Origin: an uncultured Flavobacteriaceae bacterium
Lineage (GTDB): Bacteria; Bacteroidota; Bacteroidia; Flavobacteriales; Flavobacteriaceae
Length of the DNA stretch: 54,968 nt
Assembly: GCA_947502635.1 (NCBI GenBank)
Contig: CANNAN010000022.1
Location: forward strand, 1-54,968
Direction of reading: 5' to 3'
This document shows, piece by piece, positions 32,083-41,717 of this stretch (its first letter is position 1; the number at the start of each line of letters is the position of its first letter). Under the pieces are notes generated by a model that was not told the DNA's origin, made no database searches, and saw only the letters and a list, made by a program, of their open reading frames with translations. A program made the position numbers and the translations under genes.

Positions 32083-35000
32083 ATGAAAAATAGTGTATTA
32101 AAATTAGTGACTTGTTTGTTTACTTTAATATTGCTATTCCATTGTAAAAAAGAAGAAAAAGTTAGTATCTCAAAAAAAATTTTTGAAACGCTGGATGCAT
32201 CCTTTTCTGGTATACATTTTTCAAATAACCTTACCGAGAATGATAGTTTAAATTATTTTACTTATTCCTATTTGTACATGGGAGGAGGCGTAGCTATTGG
32301 AGATATTAATAATGATGGTTTAAAAGATGTATTTTTCACTGGGAATCAAGTTTCAAATAAATTATACCTAAATAAAGGGAATCTTCAGTTTGAAGATATT
32401 ACCGATAAAGCTGGAGTTTCGGGAGATAAAAGGTGGTACACGGGTGTGACCATGGCAGATGTAAATGCCGATGGTTACTTAGATATTTACTGCTCAGTTG
32501 GGGGTAAATTTCAAGCTAAAGAAAATCAATTATACATTAATAATCAAGATGGCACTTTTACAGAAAAAGCAAAAGATTATGGTCTGGCAGACATTGGAAA
32601 TAGTGTGCAAGCCACATTTTTCGATTATGATAAAGATGGCGATTTAGATGTTTATGTCGCTAATTATCCACCAACAAAATTCAATGCTTCGGTTTATGTT
32701 TATGAGCAAAAAATGGCTCATGTAAATGATATTGAAACGGATCATTTGTATAGAAATGATGGTGCTGTTTTTGTAGATGTCACAGAAGAAGCTGGTGTTA
32801 AAAGCTTTGGTTTAACATTAAGTGCTACCGTTGGTGATTTAAATAACGACTCCTGGCCAGATTTATATATTTCAAATGATTTTGCATCGCCCGATTATTT
32901 ATATATGAATAACCAAGATGGCACTTTTAGGGAGGTTGTTAAAGAGGTTATGTCGCATACTGCTTTCTATGGGATGGGGGTTGATATTTCCGATTTTAAT
33001 AATGATGGAAACCTAGACGTTTTTCAAGTTGATATGGACGCTAAAACCAATAAACGTAAAAAAGCAAATATGGCAGGGATGAATCCAGATCTGTTTTGGG
33101 GTGTTGTAGATGCTGGTTTTCATTACCAGTATATGCAGAATTGTTTGCAAATGAATACAGGTGTTTTCAATGATGGAAACCCCTTCTTTTCAAATATTTC
33201 TCGACTCACAGGAGTCTCGTCAACCGATTGGAGTTGGGGACCACTCTTTGCAGATTTTGATAACGATGGCTTAAAAGATTTGTTTGTTTCTAACGGGACA
33301 CGTCGCGAGGTTAACAATAGGGATTTCTTTAATCAAATTGATGATGCTTTTACCATTGATAGTGATAAAACTTTAGCCATGAGTTTAAAAATTCCATCAG
33401 AAAAGATTGATAATTTTATTTATAAAAATAATGGTGATTTAAACTTTAAACAAGCCAATAAAGATTGGGGGATAACATTTAAAGGTTTTTCAAATGGTGT
33501 GGCTTATGCTGATTTGGATAATGATGGTGATTTGGAAATTATCACAAATAATATTGATGATTATGCTTCTGTTTTTGAAAATAAAAGTTCTGAAACTAAT
33601 AATTATTTGAGTATACAATTTGAAGGCACCGAAAAGAATAGTTTTGGTTTAGGAAACCGTGTTTTTGTCACTTCTAACGGTGAAACACAAATGCAAGAAC
33701 TAACACTAACACGTGGGTTTCAATCTTCGGTAGCACCAGAAATACATTTCGGTTTGGGTAAATCTGAAATCATTAATGAGCTAAAGGTGGTTTGGACAGA
33801 TGGAAAAATTCAAAAACTAAATAATGTTTCAAGCAATCAAACCATTGTTTTAAAATATTCGGATGCTAAAAGTGATTCTGAAACTGTTTTAAATGATACA
33901 GAAAAATTGTTTTCTTCTCATGTTAAAGGTGTTTTTCCTGAGTATAAACATGACGAAAATAATTTTGATGATTTTAAATACCAAGTACTTCTGCCTCATA
34001 AAATGTCAACATTCGGTCCAGGACTAGCTGTTGGTGATTTGAACGATGATGGTTTAGACGATTACTTTGTTGGCGGGGCGTTTAATAGAACAGGACGCTT
34101 GTTTTTTCAAAATGAAAACGGATTTGAAAATCAAAATTCTGAGGTATTCGAATCTGATAAATTGAGTGAAGATGTAGGCGCTTTAGTTTTTGATGCAGAT
34201 AATGATGGCGATAATGATTTGTATGTAGTTAGTGGCGGTTATGAATTTTCACCAAAATCTAAAATGCTTCAAGATAGGTTGTATATAAATGACGGAAAGG
34301 GAAACTTTACGAAAGGTGTTTTACCCGAAATGATAGTAAGCGGATCTAAAGTTTATAATCTTGATTTTAATAAAGATGGAAAACAAGATTTGTTGGTTTT
34401 AGGAAGGCAAATACCAGGACATTATCCAGCACCAGCACATAGTTTTTTGTTAGAAAATAAAACAGAAAATGGCCTTTCGAAATTTGAAGATGTGACCGAA
34501 AGTTTAGCCAACTCTTTTAAAAATTTAGGGATGGCAACAAGTGGAATCGTCACCGATTTTAATAAGGATGGGTGGCAAGATATTATTATAGTTGGTGAAT
34601 GGATGCCCATTCGTGTATTTCAAAATACAAAGAATGGTTTTGAAGAAGTATCGGAGGCTGTTGGTCTATCAAAAGATACCACGGGATGGTGGTGGAGTAT
34701 CAATGAAGGTGATTTTGATGGAGATGGTGACATGGATTACGTGGTTGGAAACAATGGTCTTAATTATAAATATAAAGCAACCGAAGACGAAACTTTTGAC
34801 ATTTATGTGAATGACTTTGACAATGATAATAAAAAAGATATTGTATTAAGTTATTATAATGAAGGTAAGCAATACCCTGTAAGAGGGCGGGAATGTTCAT
34901 CACAGCAAATCCCGAAGATTAAAGACAAATTTAAGAACTACGAAAGTTTTTCGGAAGCGACTTTGGTTGATGTTTACGAAGAGAAATCTTTAGAATCTGC

Positions 35001-35391
35001 CTTGCATTATCAAGTAAAATCTTTTGCAAGCGTCTATCTGGAAAATAAAAATGGAAAATTTATAATCCATGAATTACCTGTTGAAGCTCAAATGTCGAGT
35101 ATTAATACCATTTTAATTGATGACTATGATCATGATGGGGCTCTTGATGCATTAGTGGCAGGAAATTTATTTTCTTCGGAAGTTGAAACACCAAGAAATG
35201 ATGGCGGTTACGGACTCTTTTTAAAAGGGAACAACAATGGTGCTTTTAAAGCTGTAACATCATCTGAAAGTGGTTTCTTTACACTAGGGGATGTTAAAGA
35301 CATGAAACCTATTCATATTAGAAATAAAGAATTTATTATAGTGACAAAGAATAATGGTTTTTTACAATTTGTAGGCACTGAAAAGAATTAA
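32083..35391 (+). CDS. FG-GAP/VCBS-repeat lipoprotein with ASPIC/UnbV segment
   Basis: 1102 residues. The signal CLFTLILLFHCKKEE has a lipobox ending at Cys21. At least eight FG-GAP/VCBS repeats with Ca-binding DxNxDGxxD or DxDxDGDxD loops follow (for example AIGDINNDGLKDVFFTGNQ, DYDKDGDLDVYVANY, DFNNDGNLDVFQVDMD), together forming beta-propellers. About residues 495-600 match the ASPIC/UnbV domain (NYLSIQFEG, LTLTRGFQSSVAPEIHFGLG, LKVVWTDGKIQ). Such CRTAC1-like proteins often accompany SusCD loci. Their role is unknown, possibly glycan binding or surface scaffolding. It is the last gene of the operon, 15 bp after glpD. Confidence 0.88.
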   Translation: MKNSVLKLVTCLFTLILLFHCKKEEKVSISKKIFETLDASFSGIHFSNNLTENDSLNYFTYSYLYMGGGVAIGDINNDGLKDVFFTGNQVSNKLYLNKGNLQFEDITDKAGVSGDKRWYTGVTMADVNADGYLDIYCSVGGKFQAKENQLYINNQDGTFTEKAKDYGLADIGNSVQATFFDYDKDGDLDVYVANYPPTKFNASVYVYEQKMAHVNDIETDHLYRNDGAVFVDVTEEAGVKSFGLTLSATVGDLNNDSWPDLYISNDFASPDYLYMNNQDGTFREVVKEVMSHTAFYGMGVDISDFNNDGNLDVFQVDMDAKTNKRKKANMAGMNPDLFWGVVDAGFHYQYMQNCLQMNTGVFNDGNPFFSNISRLTGVSSTDWSWGPLFADFDNDGLKDLFVSNGTRREVNNRDFFNQIDDAFTIDSDKTLAMSLKIPSEKIDNFIYKNNGDLNFKQANKDWGITFKGFSNGVAYADLDNDGDLEIITNNIDDYASVFENKSSETNNYLSIQFEGTEKNSFGLGNRVFVTSNGETQMQELTLTRGFQSSVAPEIHFGLGKSEIINELKVVWTDGKIQKLNNVSSNQTIVLKYSDAKSDSETVLNDTEKLFSSHVKGVFPEYKHDENNFDDFKYQVLLPHKMSTFGPGLAVGDLNDDGLDDYFVGGAFNRTGRLFFQNENGFENQNSEVFESDKLSEDVGALVFDADNDGDNDLYVVSGGYEFSPKSKMLQDRLYINDGKGNFTKGVLPEMIVSGSKVYNLDFNKDGKQDLLVLGRQIPGHYPAPAHSFLLENKTENGLSKFEDVTESLANSFKNLGMATSGIVTDFNKDGWQDIIIVGEWMPIRVFQNTKNGFEEVSEAVGLSKDTTGWWWSINEGDFDGDGDMDYVVGNNGLNYKYKATEDETFDIYVNDFDNDNKKDIVLSYYNEGKQYPVRGRECSSQQIPKIKDKFKNYESFSEATLVDVYEEKSLESALHYQVKSFASVYLENKNGKFIIHELPVEAQMSSINTILIDDYDHDGALDALVAGNLFSSEVETPRNDGGYGLFLKGNNNGAFKAVTSSESGFFTLGDVKDMKPIHIRNKEFIIVTKNNGFLQFVGTEKN

Positions 35392-35449
35392 TTTTATAAT
35401 TCCGTAAGAGTGAATTTAATTTTCAGTGTAACTTTTTTATTTGTTTTGT

Positions 35450-35733
35450 TCAAATTATGGGGTTTAGAAAAATCAATACCATAGGCATTGAGCAAGCAAA
35501 TAAAGTAATGCACTTATCAGCCATAGCTTATAACCTGCAAAAGTATTTGAGATTTATCCAAAAACAAGTGAAAAGTGGAGCAGGAATGCAGTTTTATAAA
35601 AAAGGAATGAAGAGAGATAAATTCCCCTTTTTAATGGCATTTAAAAATCAAGAAATAACAATGAGCTAAAAACAAAAGCTCCTTAAAAAGAGCTTTTGAG
35701 TTAAGTTTTGTGGTTTTTAGTACCTTGTGCAAC
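35450..35733 (+). pseudogene. 3' remnant of an IS1182-family transposase
   Basis: The frame at 35457-35669 begins abruptly with GFRKINTIGIEQANKVMHLS, then AIAYNLQKYLRFIQKQVKSG, the C-terminal part of IS1182-type DDE transposases. After AGM it diverges from the copy at 51.5 kb. A hairpin AAAAGCTC / GAGCTTTT (35674-35697) follows, and the end is CTTGTGCAAC at 35724-35733, the same terminal sequence as in the element at 50681-51722. The catalytic domain and left end are missing. It marks the border between the intact metabolic locus and the decayed region. Confidence 0.8.
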
Positions 35734-35771
35734 GATTACCTGTGTTGTTGCCAGTTTTTTGTTTTCTATAT

Positions 35772-36902
35772 TCAATCTAATGTGGTAATTAACGGTGCTA
35801 TATACGCTTTCAAAATTTTGTAGTGCATATTAATAACAGATTTATTGAAACCATGCGCAGTTTTTGGCAGAGAAAAGAATTCCTTTTTTGGTGCATTTAT
35901 TTTATTAAAATATGCTTTAGTAATCTCTATAGGAGTTAAAATATCTTCTTCTCCTTGAATTAAAAATATTGGAATTTTAAAATTCAAACCACTCTCCATG
36001 AAGTTAATTGTAGAACTCATTGATTGAACGCCAAGACCCTTATGACCAATAAAACTTATAAAGGAATAATCATCACCTAAAGAACAATGTTTAATATCTT
36101 TTTCATTATCATATTCGGCAGGTAGTTTCCACCATATATTGGGTGGTGAAACTGAATTTTTTTTCATATTCTTTGATGACACGAATTAATTTACCATTAT
36201 CCTTAGCATTAGCGTATGGAGGATTTCCAATAGTATTTAGAATGCCTATTGATTTTTCATCGTTTAGGTCTTGAGCCATTTGAAAAACTTTACGATAACT
36301 AAATAAAAAATTATTTGTATGGTTTACAACTTGAGAATGCCCTATGTACGCATAAAAGAGATCTGGGCGTTTTAAAGCCATTTCTGTTCCAAGTACAGAC
36401 CCCCATGAAGTTCCAAAAAGGATGATTTTTTGCTTTCCTAAATGCTTTATGATGTATTCAGAAAGGGCAATGCCATCTGTAACCATCTGTTCGATGGTTA
36501 GTGGATTTGACTTAAAATAATCTGGACTTAATTCAATTGGAGCATTAAGCCCAAAAGTTCTTCCTGCACCTCTTTGATCCCATTGAATTAGAATGAAGTC
36601 TTTTTCCAATCGCTATAAATTGCATCTGCATAAGGGCTTAAAACACTACCTGGACCACCATGAATAAACAATACGATAGGTTTTAAACGATTTCCTTTTA
36701 TGGTAACCCAATGCTCAATGCCATTTATTGGGATGTATCTTTCTTCAAGAATTTGATTTTTTATAAGAACATTATTATTAATGCTTTCAGGTGATGTCTT
36801 TGCAACCGCCAACTCTGGCTCACTAATTTTTCCATTTTCTTTTAATTGAGCCAAACATAAAAATGGCAGTAGAAATAAAATAAACGTCAATGTAATTTTC
36901 AT
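35772..36902 (-). pseudogene. Alpha/beta hydrolase (proline iminopeptidase-like), two frameshifts
   Basis: Three overlapping frames join into one secreted hydrolase. The first (36588-36902) has a signal peptide (ILFLLPFLCLAQ) and the oxyanion motif VLFIHGGPG. The second (36109-36609) has LIQWDQRGAGRTFG and the nucleophile elbow FGTSWGSV. The third (35772-36182) has FLIQGEEDILTP and the His in PKTAHGFN. The first break, near 36603, needs one extra G in GATTGGAAAAAG. The second lies in a run of eight T on the plus strand (36157-36164), where seven would restore the frame. The intact relatives cut N-terminal proline or act as esterases. Sequencing error in homopolymers is a possible alternative, but several neighbours are broken too. 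Confidence 0.8.
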
Positions 36903-37031
36903 GATTTCTAACTTTAAATGTTAATTTGAAATCAAAACTACATATTGAAAGTATTGCAATCGACCGAATAAAAAAAGTCGAACGCATTTGTTGTTATTAA
37001 ATGTGTTCGACTTTTTGCAAGAAGTTTATAA

Positions 37032-38103
37032 CTACCTATTTCTAAAAGCAGTTGGAGTTTGGTTCGTGAATTTTTTGAAAGCAGTATTAAAAGATGATTT
37101 AGAATTAAACCCTACTTGATAAAGAATTTCTAAAATCAAAAAAATGCTGGTTGGGATAGCGATTAATTAAAAGAGATAAATCACGAACGGGAATATCCAC
37201 TTGTTTAGAGAACTCTTGTATGGTCAATGAAGGTTCAAGATAGAGTTCATTTGTCAAAACATACGTTCTAACATAATCCATTTGAGAATTCATTTCATCT
37301 GACTTTTGGAAATTTAATGATTCTTCATTAAAAGTGATATGTTTTATTTCTTCATTTAATGCAGTCATTTTCGCATCTACACTTTTAAAAAGATCAGGAT
37401 TTTTCAATGCTTTTAATATAAACCAGCAACTGATAACGAGTGTACAAATACTAACAATAACATTTGACCAATTAAGTAATAAATTATAACTAGTGTATGT
37501 AAGGAAAAATTTAAAGATAAGAAGGACATGTGCCACCAAGAAAAACACGGTTATTTGGAATAACCACTGGTAAGAGGAAGCACCTGAATTAGTATGATTC
37601 TCTGAGTAAATCGCCTTGTACTTTTTTAGGATTTTGAAAATTACTAACATATAAAAGACATATTGTAACTCTCTTAAAAGATAAAAAAAGCGTATCTCAA
37701 ACATCTTTTGAAAGTGTTCACTAATGTATATAATATCAACCATGCTGGATAAATAAAATCTAGGAACTAGCACCAAATTTGCTATAAAAAATGGGAGGGT
37801 TAGCAACAAATGTTTGGGTTTTAATCGAAAATCCGAATAACAAACCGCCTTTACATATAAATAAAATAGAGGTAGAATTAACAAACTAACCGTCATTCTA
37901 AAAACCTCAAAATTTAAGCCTACTTCAATATATTTATCAGTAAAAAGACTGCTTATGTCGAATACTGAAAGGATAAGGAAATATGAAAAAAGTTTATTAG
38001 AGAGTTTGTTTTTTGTATCAACAGTTTGTAGAAAAAAAGCAAAGAGTAGCATTAAAAAAGCGCTAATTAAAGTAATAGCATTTATGAAGATAAATTTATT
38101 CAT
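37032..38103 (-). pseudogene. AraC-type regulator with seven-TM-like N-terminal domain, broken in the HTH
   Basis: The frame from 38103 encodes about seven hydrophobic segments (residues 1-230), a linker, and the start of an AraC domain (LTIQEFSKQVDIPVRDLSLL, INRYPNQHFFDF). It then stops at 37105. Another frame continues at once with ILYQVGFNSKSSFNTAFKKF and TNQTPTAFRNR before a TAG at 37032, the second half of the AraC DNA-binding domain. About 25 residues that normally join these halves are absent, so an internal deletion with a frame change is the simplest cause. The protein cannot bind DNA as encoded. It lies next to the broken hydrolase and may have been its regulator. Confidence 0.8.
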
Positions 38104-38249
38104 TACCTATTTATTTTTCTTTGTCATCATAATAGATTTGCAATCTAAAAGAAAATCGACAATTTCTTCTATTATTAATATCATTATCTATTGAAATAAG
38201 AAAGCTGATTTATAAGCAATAAAAATTATTTTCTCTTGGTTTTTTTGAA

Positions 38250-38509
38250 TGTTCGTAAAGGGACATGGCATTACACAAGTTAAAGATTAGAGTTTACACT
38301 AAATTAGTTTATAACCTTGTAGACTGTTGTTTATTTCTAAGATGCTTTTCAGCAAAGAAACCTAAAAATACGTTTCTAAAAAATACTTTCCAAATGCCAT
38401 GGCCAATATCTTCAATAGCAATATGTTTTCCTGCGCATTGATTAGCTAATTTTCTCCTTTTGCGCACCATCATGAATTTAAAAACCTCTCTCGATTCATC
38501 TCTAATCAC
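38250..38509 (-). pseudogene. Solo end of an IS481-like element with transposase C terminus, copy 1
   Basis: The plus-strand end begins TGTTCGTAAAGGGACATGG at 38250. The minus-strand frame reads HIAIEDIGHGIWKVFFRNVF then LGFFAEKHLRNKQQSTRL, the C terminus of an IS481-type DDE transposase (compare EDVDDGIWxVxFxxxxLG in the family). The same sequence recurs at 40172-40259 and 48190-48537. The catalytic part and the other end are absent. It should not be annotated as a gene. Confidence 0.75.
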
Positions 38510-38539
38510 ATATATGCTGTTATGTATCGTTTTATTCTT

Positions 38540-38923
38540 TTAACACATCCAGAATTTCATTTTTTCAAAGTCAATTATTCTAGGTCCATCCGAACATCCG
38601 CCAACCTCCTCAATATTCACATCTTTTTCGTCAGTTCCAATTATCCAAACTCCAGATTTATGTTTTAAAATCTTACCCTCATCAATAATTTCACCTTTTG
38701 CTTTCAATATCGTTTGTCCGTCACCTTCATAAATGATTTTTATTGTCCCTTCTTTAATAATTACTGTTACTTTTTCTCCCATTGATTTACCGCCCCATTC
38801 AGCAAATGCAACGTCATATCGATACTTTCCGTCAGTGGGAATATTGTCAGATTTTGAGTTTTGAGCTAAACTCATGTTCAGCGTGAATAAGGTCAATAAA
38901 AAAGTAAATATTTTAAATTTCAT
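38540..38923 (-). CDS. Small secreted hypothetical protein
   Basis: 127 residues. It begins with a clear signal peptide (FTFLLTLFTLNMSLAQ) and continues as a single small beta-rich domain (KYRYDVAFAEWGGKSMGEKV, TVIIKEGTIKIIYEGDGQ) with two Cys, in EEVGGCSDGP and the C-terminal KFWMC. The pair could form a disulfide in the periplasm. I do not recognise the family. It lies between an IS remnant and the CpeT-like gene; its 3' end is 31 bp from the remnant, so the region may have been reshuffled. Start choice rests on the signal peptide. Confidence 0.7.
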   Translation of the reverse strand: MKFKIFTFLLTLFTLNMSLAQNSKSDNIPTDGKYRYDVAFAEWGGKSMGEKVTVIIKEGTIKIIYEGDGQTILKAKGEIIDEGKILKHKSGVWIIGTDEKDVNIEEVGGCSDGPRIIDFEKMKFWMC

Positions 38924-39042
38924 ATATTTCTGTAATTACGTAAGGATATTTTTCTCTTATAAAGCACACTAAATGCTAGATCTAATACGCGTTGAAAACG
39001 AGCATCAGTGGGTGAATACGTTTAATTTAAAGAGAAAACCTG

Positions 39043-39687
39043 TCATTTCTTTTTTCTTTTAAAGATATAGCCTCTTGTTTCTGCTCCCCAAACTTGTTCA
39101 TCTTTATTATTCCAACCTTGATCCCACGAAATAATTTGGTCTTTACATACATTTACTTTTGAAGTAACATAGGTAGCTCCTCTTAAAGAACTCTTACAAT
39201 CTTTATTATTGGTTGACCCAGAATAACAATCTTCCTCTTTTTTAAGAAATACGGCACACCCTTCTCTTAAAATTAAAGAATCTGGAGTGATTTGTTTAAA
39301 AATAATTGGATTTTCCCACCCATGAATGTATTTAGATGGATTTGCTAATTCAAAAACACGACTTTCAATCAAACCATCTTGATTTATAGAAAGTTTATAA
39401 ACTCTTTGTCGATATGGCTTATCAATATATTTTGTTACCGCTTGTTCTACATATAACCACTTAGTATTCTTATCATTTTTCCATATTGGATACATTACTA
39501 GGTTTATATTGTAAAATAAAGCATCTTCCTTAGCCTGTTCTTCACTTGAAAACTCTCCACTCATCATATCAAATAAGTTTGACAACGCTTCGTGATGATT
39601 ATCTTTCGTTGAATTAAGTTTTTGGTCTGTACAAGAAATTAGGTTCATAATTCCGATCAATCCAACGAGAAAATACAATTTATTCAT
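39043..39687 (-). CDS. CpeT/CpcT-like lipoprotein
   Basis: 214 residues. A lipoprotein signal ends LIGIMNLISC, with Cys near residue 19. The mature part follows the CpeT/CpcT (DUF1001) pattern: MSGEFSSEEQAKED, NLVMYPIWKNDKNTKWLYVE, PYRQRVYKL, an ESRVFEL stretch, LREGCAVFLKK, SSLRGATYVTSKV, SWDQGWNNKDEQVWGAETRG and a final YIFKRK. In cyanobacteria this fold attaches phycobilin to phycobiliproteins. A heterotroph lacks those, so the fold here probably binds another hydrophobic or tetrapyrrole-like ligand at the membrane (inference). No pigment genes lie nearby. It is transcribed with, or just upstream of, the small secreted protein at 38540 (119 bp gap). Confidence 0.82.
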   Translation of the reverse strand: MNKLYFLVGLIGIMNLISCTDQKLNSTKDNHHEALSNLFDMMSGEFSSEEQAKEDALFYNINLVMYPIWKNDKNTKWLYVEQAVTKYIDKPYRQRVYKLSINQDGLIESRVFELANPSKYIHGWENPIIFKQITPDSLILREGCAVFLKKEEDCYSGSTNNKDCKSSLRGATYVTSKVNVCKDQIISWDQGWNNKDEQVWGAETRGYIFKRKKK

Positions 39688-40171
39688 ACCGAATTATTTA
39701 ATGTTTTCATATACAAAGATAAGTACGGTATATTATTTATTTCACCCTGAATCCAGTGAAATTTAATGGATTATACTTCATAACATTTGGTATGTGAAGC
39801 GAAGTGAATAACGAACTATGATTTTTATAGAATACAGTGTTAGTGGTCTTTCTTTTACTTATTAATTGATGACATTTAAGTCATTTTTTTGTTCTGGTTG
39901 TTTTGCCTTTTGTTTTATCAATTTAACTGCAATTATCTATGCTCCTCTTAAGTTTGTACATCATTAAATTCAGGCATTAATGAGAAAGAATAAAAGAGAG
40001 AAATAAGGTGGTTGGTTTATGTAGTGAAGCAAAGACTTCGACAACATTGATACCTTTCTTTCTTTAAAAGCTTCATTTCCAACTTCTAATATTTCACAAA
40101 CGTGTCTTTTAAGCTACCTGAAACATATTGGAATTTGATTCCGTTTTGATTTGCTAAAATAATTAGTTGCA
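39688..40171. other. Intergenic region, no gene seen
   Basis: About 480 bp between the CpeT-like gene and an IS end. I find no supported frame or RNA gene. The stretch near 39781 (CATTTGGTATGTGAAGCG) is faintly like the dispersed palindromes found at 42.4, 44.3, 48.5 and 50.6 kb, but too weak to claim. Confidence 0.5.
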
Positions 40172-40259
40172 TGTTTGTAAAGGGACATGGTTTACACAAG
40201 TTAAAGATTAGAGTTTATACAAAATTAGTTTCTAACTTTGTAGATTGTTGTTTATTTCA
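40172..40259 (-). pseudogene. Solo end of the IS481-like element, copy 2
   Basis: Begins TGTTTGTAAAGGGACATGG at 40172, matching copies at 38250 and 48190. On the minus strand the last transposase residues NKQQSTKLETNFV and a stop remain. The junction to unrelated DNA is at about 40259-40260, exactly where the hypothetical gene at 40257-40841 ends, so that gene takes its stop codon from IS sequence. Confidence 0.75.
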
Positions 40260-40841
40260 GTTAATCCAATTTTGAATTTCAGATTTAACTTTTTCTAATT
40301 CTTTTGAAATAATATATTCTTTATTTTTCTTTTTCTCCTCTCTAATTTTTTTCAATCTATCATAAATTTTATAAAACTCTACTAAAGATTTTAAGTTAAA
40401 ATTGTTTTTGAAATAAGAAAACAATGTATCAATTGATCTTTGAATTTTCTTTTCTTTTAACAGAACTTTTATATCGTTAGTAATGGTTGACGGGATATTA
40501 AATTCATCCCAATGCTTAATGTTATCCAAAAATGATTGAGTCAAATTTTCTCTACATATTTCTTGTTTCTCTAATAAAAATGTAAAATATTTTATTTTAT
40601 CATTTAAGAGCATCTTACTACTAATGTCATTTTCTAATACCGCTCTTATTTTTTGTCCAAGTTCATATCCAGTACCAAATCCAATATAATATTCAATTCC
40701 AGGTGATGTGTAAGGTTCAGGGATTTTGGATTCTTTTATTCTATTATTTAAAATGTATTGAGTAATATGAACAGAACTATTCAGCCCTTTTATTCGGCCA
40801 TCATATATTCCTTTAATAGTAGGATGAAGCATTCCTCCCAT
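40257..40841 (-). CDS. Hypothetical protein, 3' end truncated by an IS remnant
   Basis: 194 residues with no signal peptide in the frame as given. It has a Gly-rich start (MGGMLHPTIKGIYDGRIKGL), a YYIGFGTGYELGQKI segment and a Lys/Glu-rich helical C terminus (YDRLKKIREEKKKNKEYIIS). I do not recognise the family; the look is of the C-terminal part of a larger protein, so the N terminus may be lost too. The stop codon (40257-40259) falls within the IS481-like end, so the original C terminus is cut off. It may be a fragment that is no longer functional. Confidence 0.45.
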   Translation of the reverse strand: MGGMLHPTIKGIYDGRIKGLNSSVHITQYILNNRIKESKIPEPYTSPGIEYYIGFGTGYELGQKIRAVLENDISSKMLLNDKIKYFTFLLEKQEICRENLTQSFLDNIKHWDEFNIPSTITNDIKVLLKEKKIQRSIDTLFSYFKNNFNLKSLVEFYKIYDRLKKIREEKKKNKEYIISKELEKVKSEIQNWIN

Positions 40842-40897
40842 ATTTTTTTGAGTTTGTTTTTTATATACTGTTACCTGTTGGCTTTTTATTTTGTCGT

Positions 40898-41356
40898 CTA
40901 TTTATTATTCCAACTCCATAAACCAAAATTAACAGATTTACTTATTTTCAAATCGTTTCTTGCTATAATAGCCATTATTTGTCCTCTGTGATGTGATTCG
41001 TGAGCAATCATTTGAGCAAAAAAAGCTGTAGGATGTGGTTTATAACCTTTAATACTTTCTTGTTTAAATAACGCATATAAAGTATCATTCATTTTTTGTG
41101 ATGATTTTTGAAGGGCTTCAATAAGTTTCTGTTTACTATTTGCGTATTTCTTATCTATTTTTAAGTCAATTTTTTCACCGACTTTACTAATCCAAAATGA
41201 ACGTATATTGTTAATGTGCACAAATTGTTCTCCGATACTCCTTCCTTTGTTGTTTAGTTTTGTAGATAACCAATCATCTTCGATATTATCAAGCAAGTAT
41301 AAAGTAACTTTATTGTTCTGATTCCAAGAATAGATTATGTCTGCTTTGATGTTCAT
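40898..41356 (-). CDS. DinB-family protein
   Basis: 152 residues, a four-helix bundle of the DinB/YfiT type. The metal ligands are probably His in GEQFVHINNIRSFW (about residue 46) and the two His in MIAHESHHRGQIMAI (about 118-122). These proteins bind a divalent metal; some are thiol-dependent transferases (for example with bacillithiol or mycothiol). The start lies 5 bp after the SnoaL-like gene and follows a TetR regulator, so the three make an operon. The substrate is unknown. Confidence 0.85.
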   Translation of the reverse strand: MNIKADIIYSWNQNNKVTLYLLDNIEDDWLSTKLNNKGRSIGEQFVHINNIRSFWISKVGEKIDLKIDKKYANSKQKLIEALQKSSQKMNDTLYALFKQESIKGYKPHPTAFFAQMIAHESHHRGQIMAIIARNDLKISKSVNFGLWSWNNK

Positions 41357-41361
41357 AAATT

Positions 41362-41712
41362 TTAATTTTCTTTAAAGAAATCAGTAATCTGTTTAAGCTT
41401 ATTATTTTCGTAAAGGACAAAATTTGTACCATTACTAACAACCTCATTATTGTCATTGATCATATTCCAATTTACTAAACATCTATTGTGATGAATATTG
41501 ATGTCTGTAGAGACAAATGAAGCACCTTCAAATTCTTCTTGAAATTGTTTCATATAATCTGATAATTGTACATAACCTTTCACTTCAAAGTTTGGGTCTT
41601 TATACTCCAAGTCATCAGTTAGAATTTTTTGTAACTTTTCTGCTCGTTGAACTGAGTTGGTTTCATTCCAACAGGTTCTATAGATGTCCCATATTTGGCT
41701 AATTGCTTCCAT
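41362..41712 (-). CDS. SnoaL/NTF2-like protein
   Basis: 116 residues with the small cone-shaped alpha+beta fold of the NTF2 superfamily: an N-terminal helix (ISQIWDIYRTCWNETNSVQR), DDLEYKDPNFEVKGYVQLSD, and beta strands NRCLVNWNMINDNNEVVSNG and TNFVLYENNKLKQITDFF. Members bind or turn over small hydrophobic molecules, or are inactive ligand binders. It is the middle gene of the TetR-SnoaL-DinB operon, 5 bp after the regulator gene. Function beyond the fold cannot be given. Confidence 0.8.
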   Translation of the reverse strand: MEAISQIWDIYRTCWNETNSVQRAEKLQKILTDDLEYKDPNFEVKGYVQLSDYMKQFQEEFEGASFVSTDINIHHNRCLVNWNMINDNNEVVSNGTNFVLYENNKLKQITDFFKEN

Positions 41713-41717
41713 ATATT

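Noticed and set aside
36157-36164. Phase-variable switch at the A8/T8 tract in the hydrolase
   Set aside because: The same gene has a second frameshift, so slipping at this tract alone would not restore the protein.
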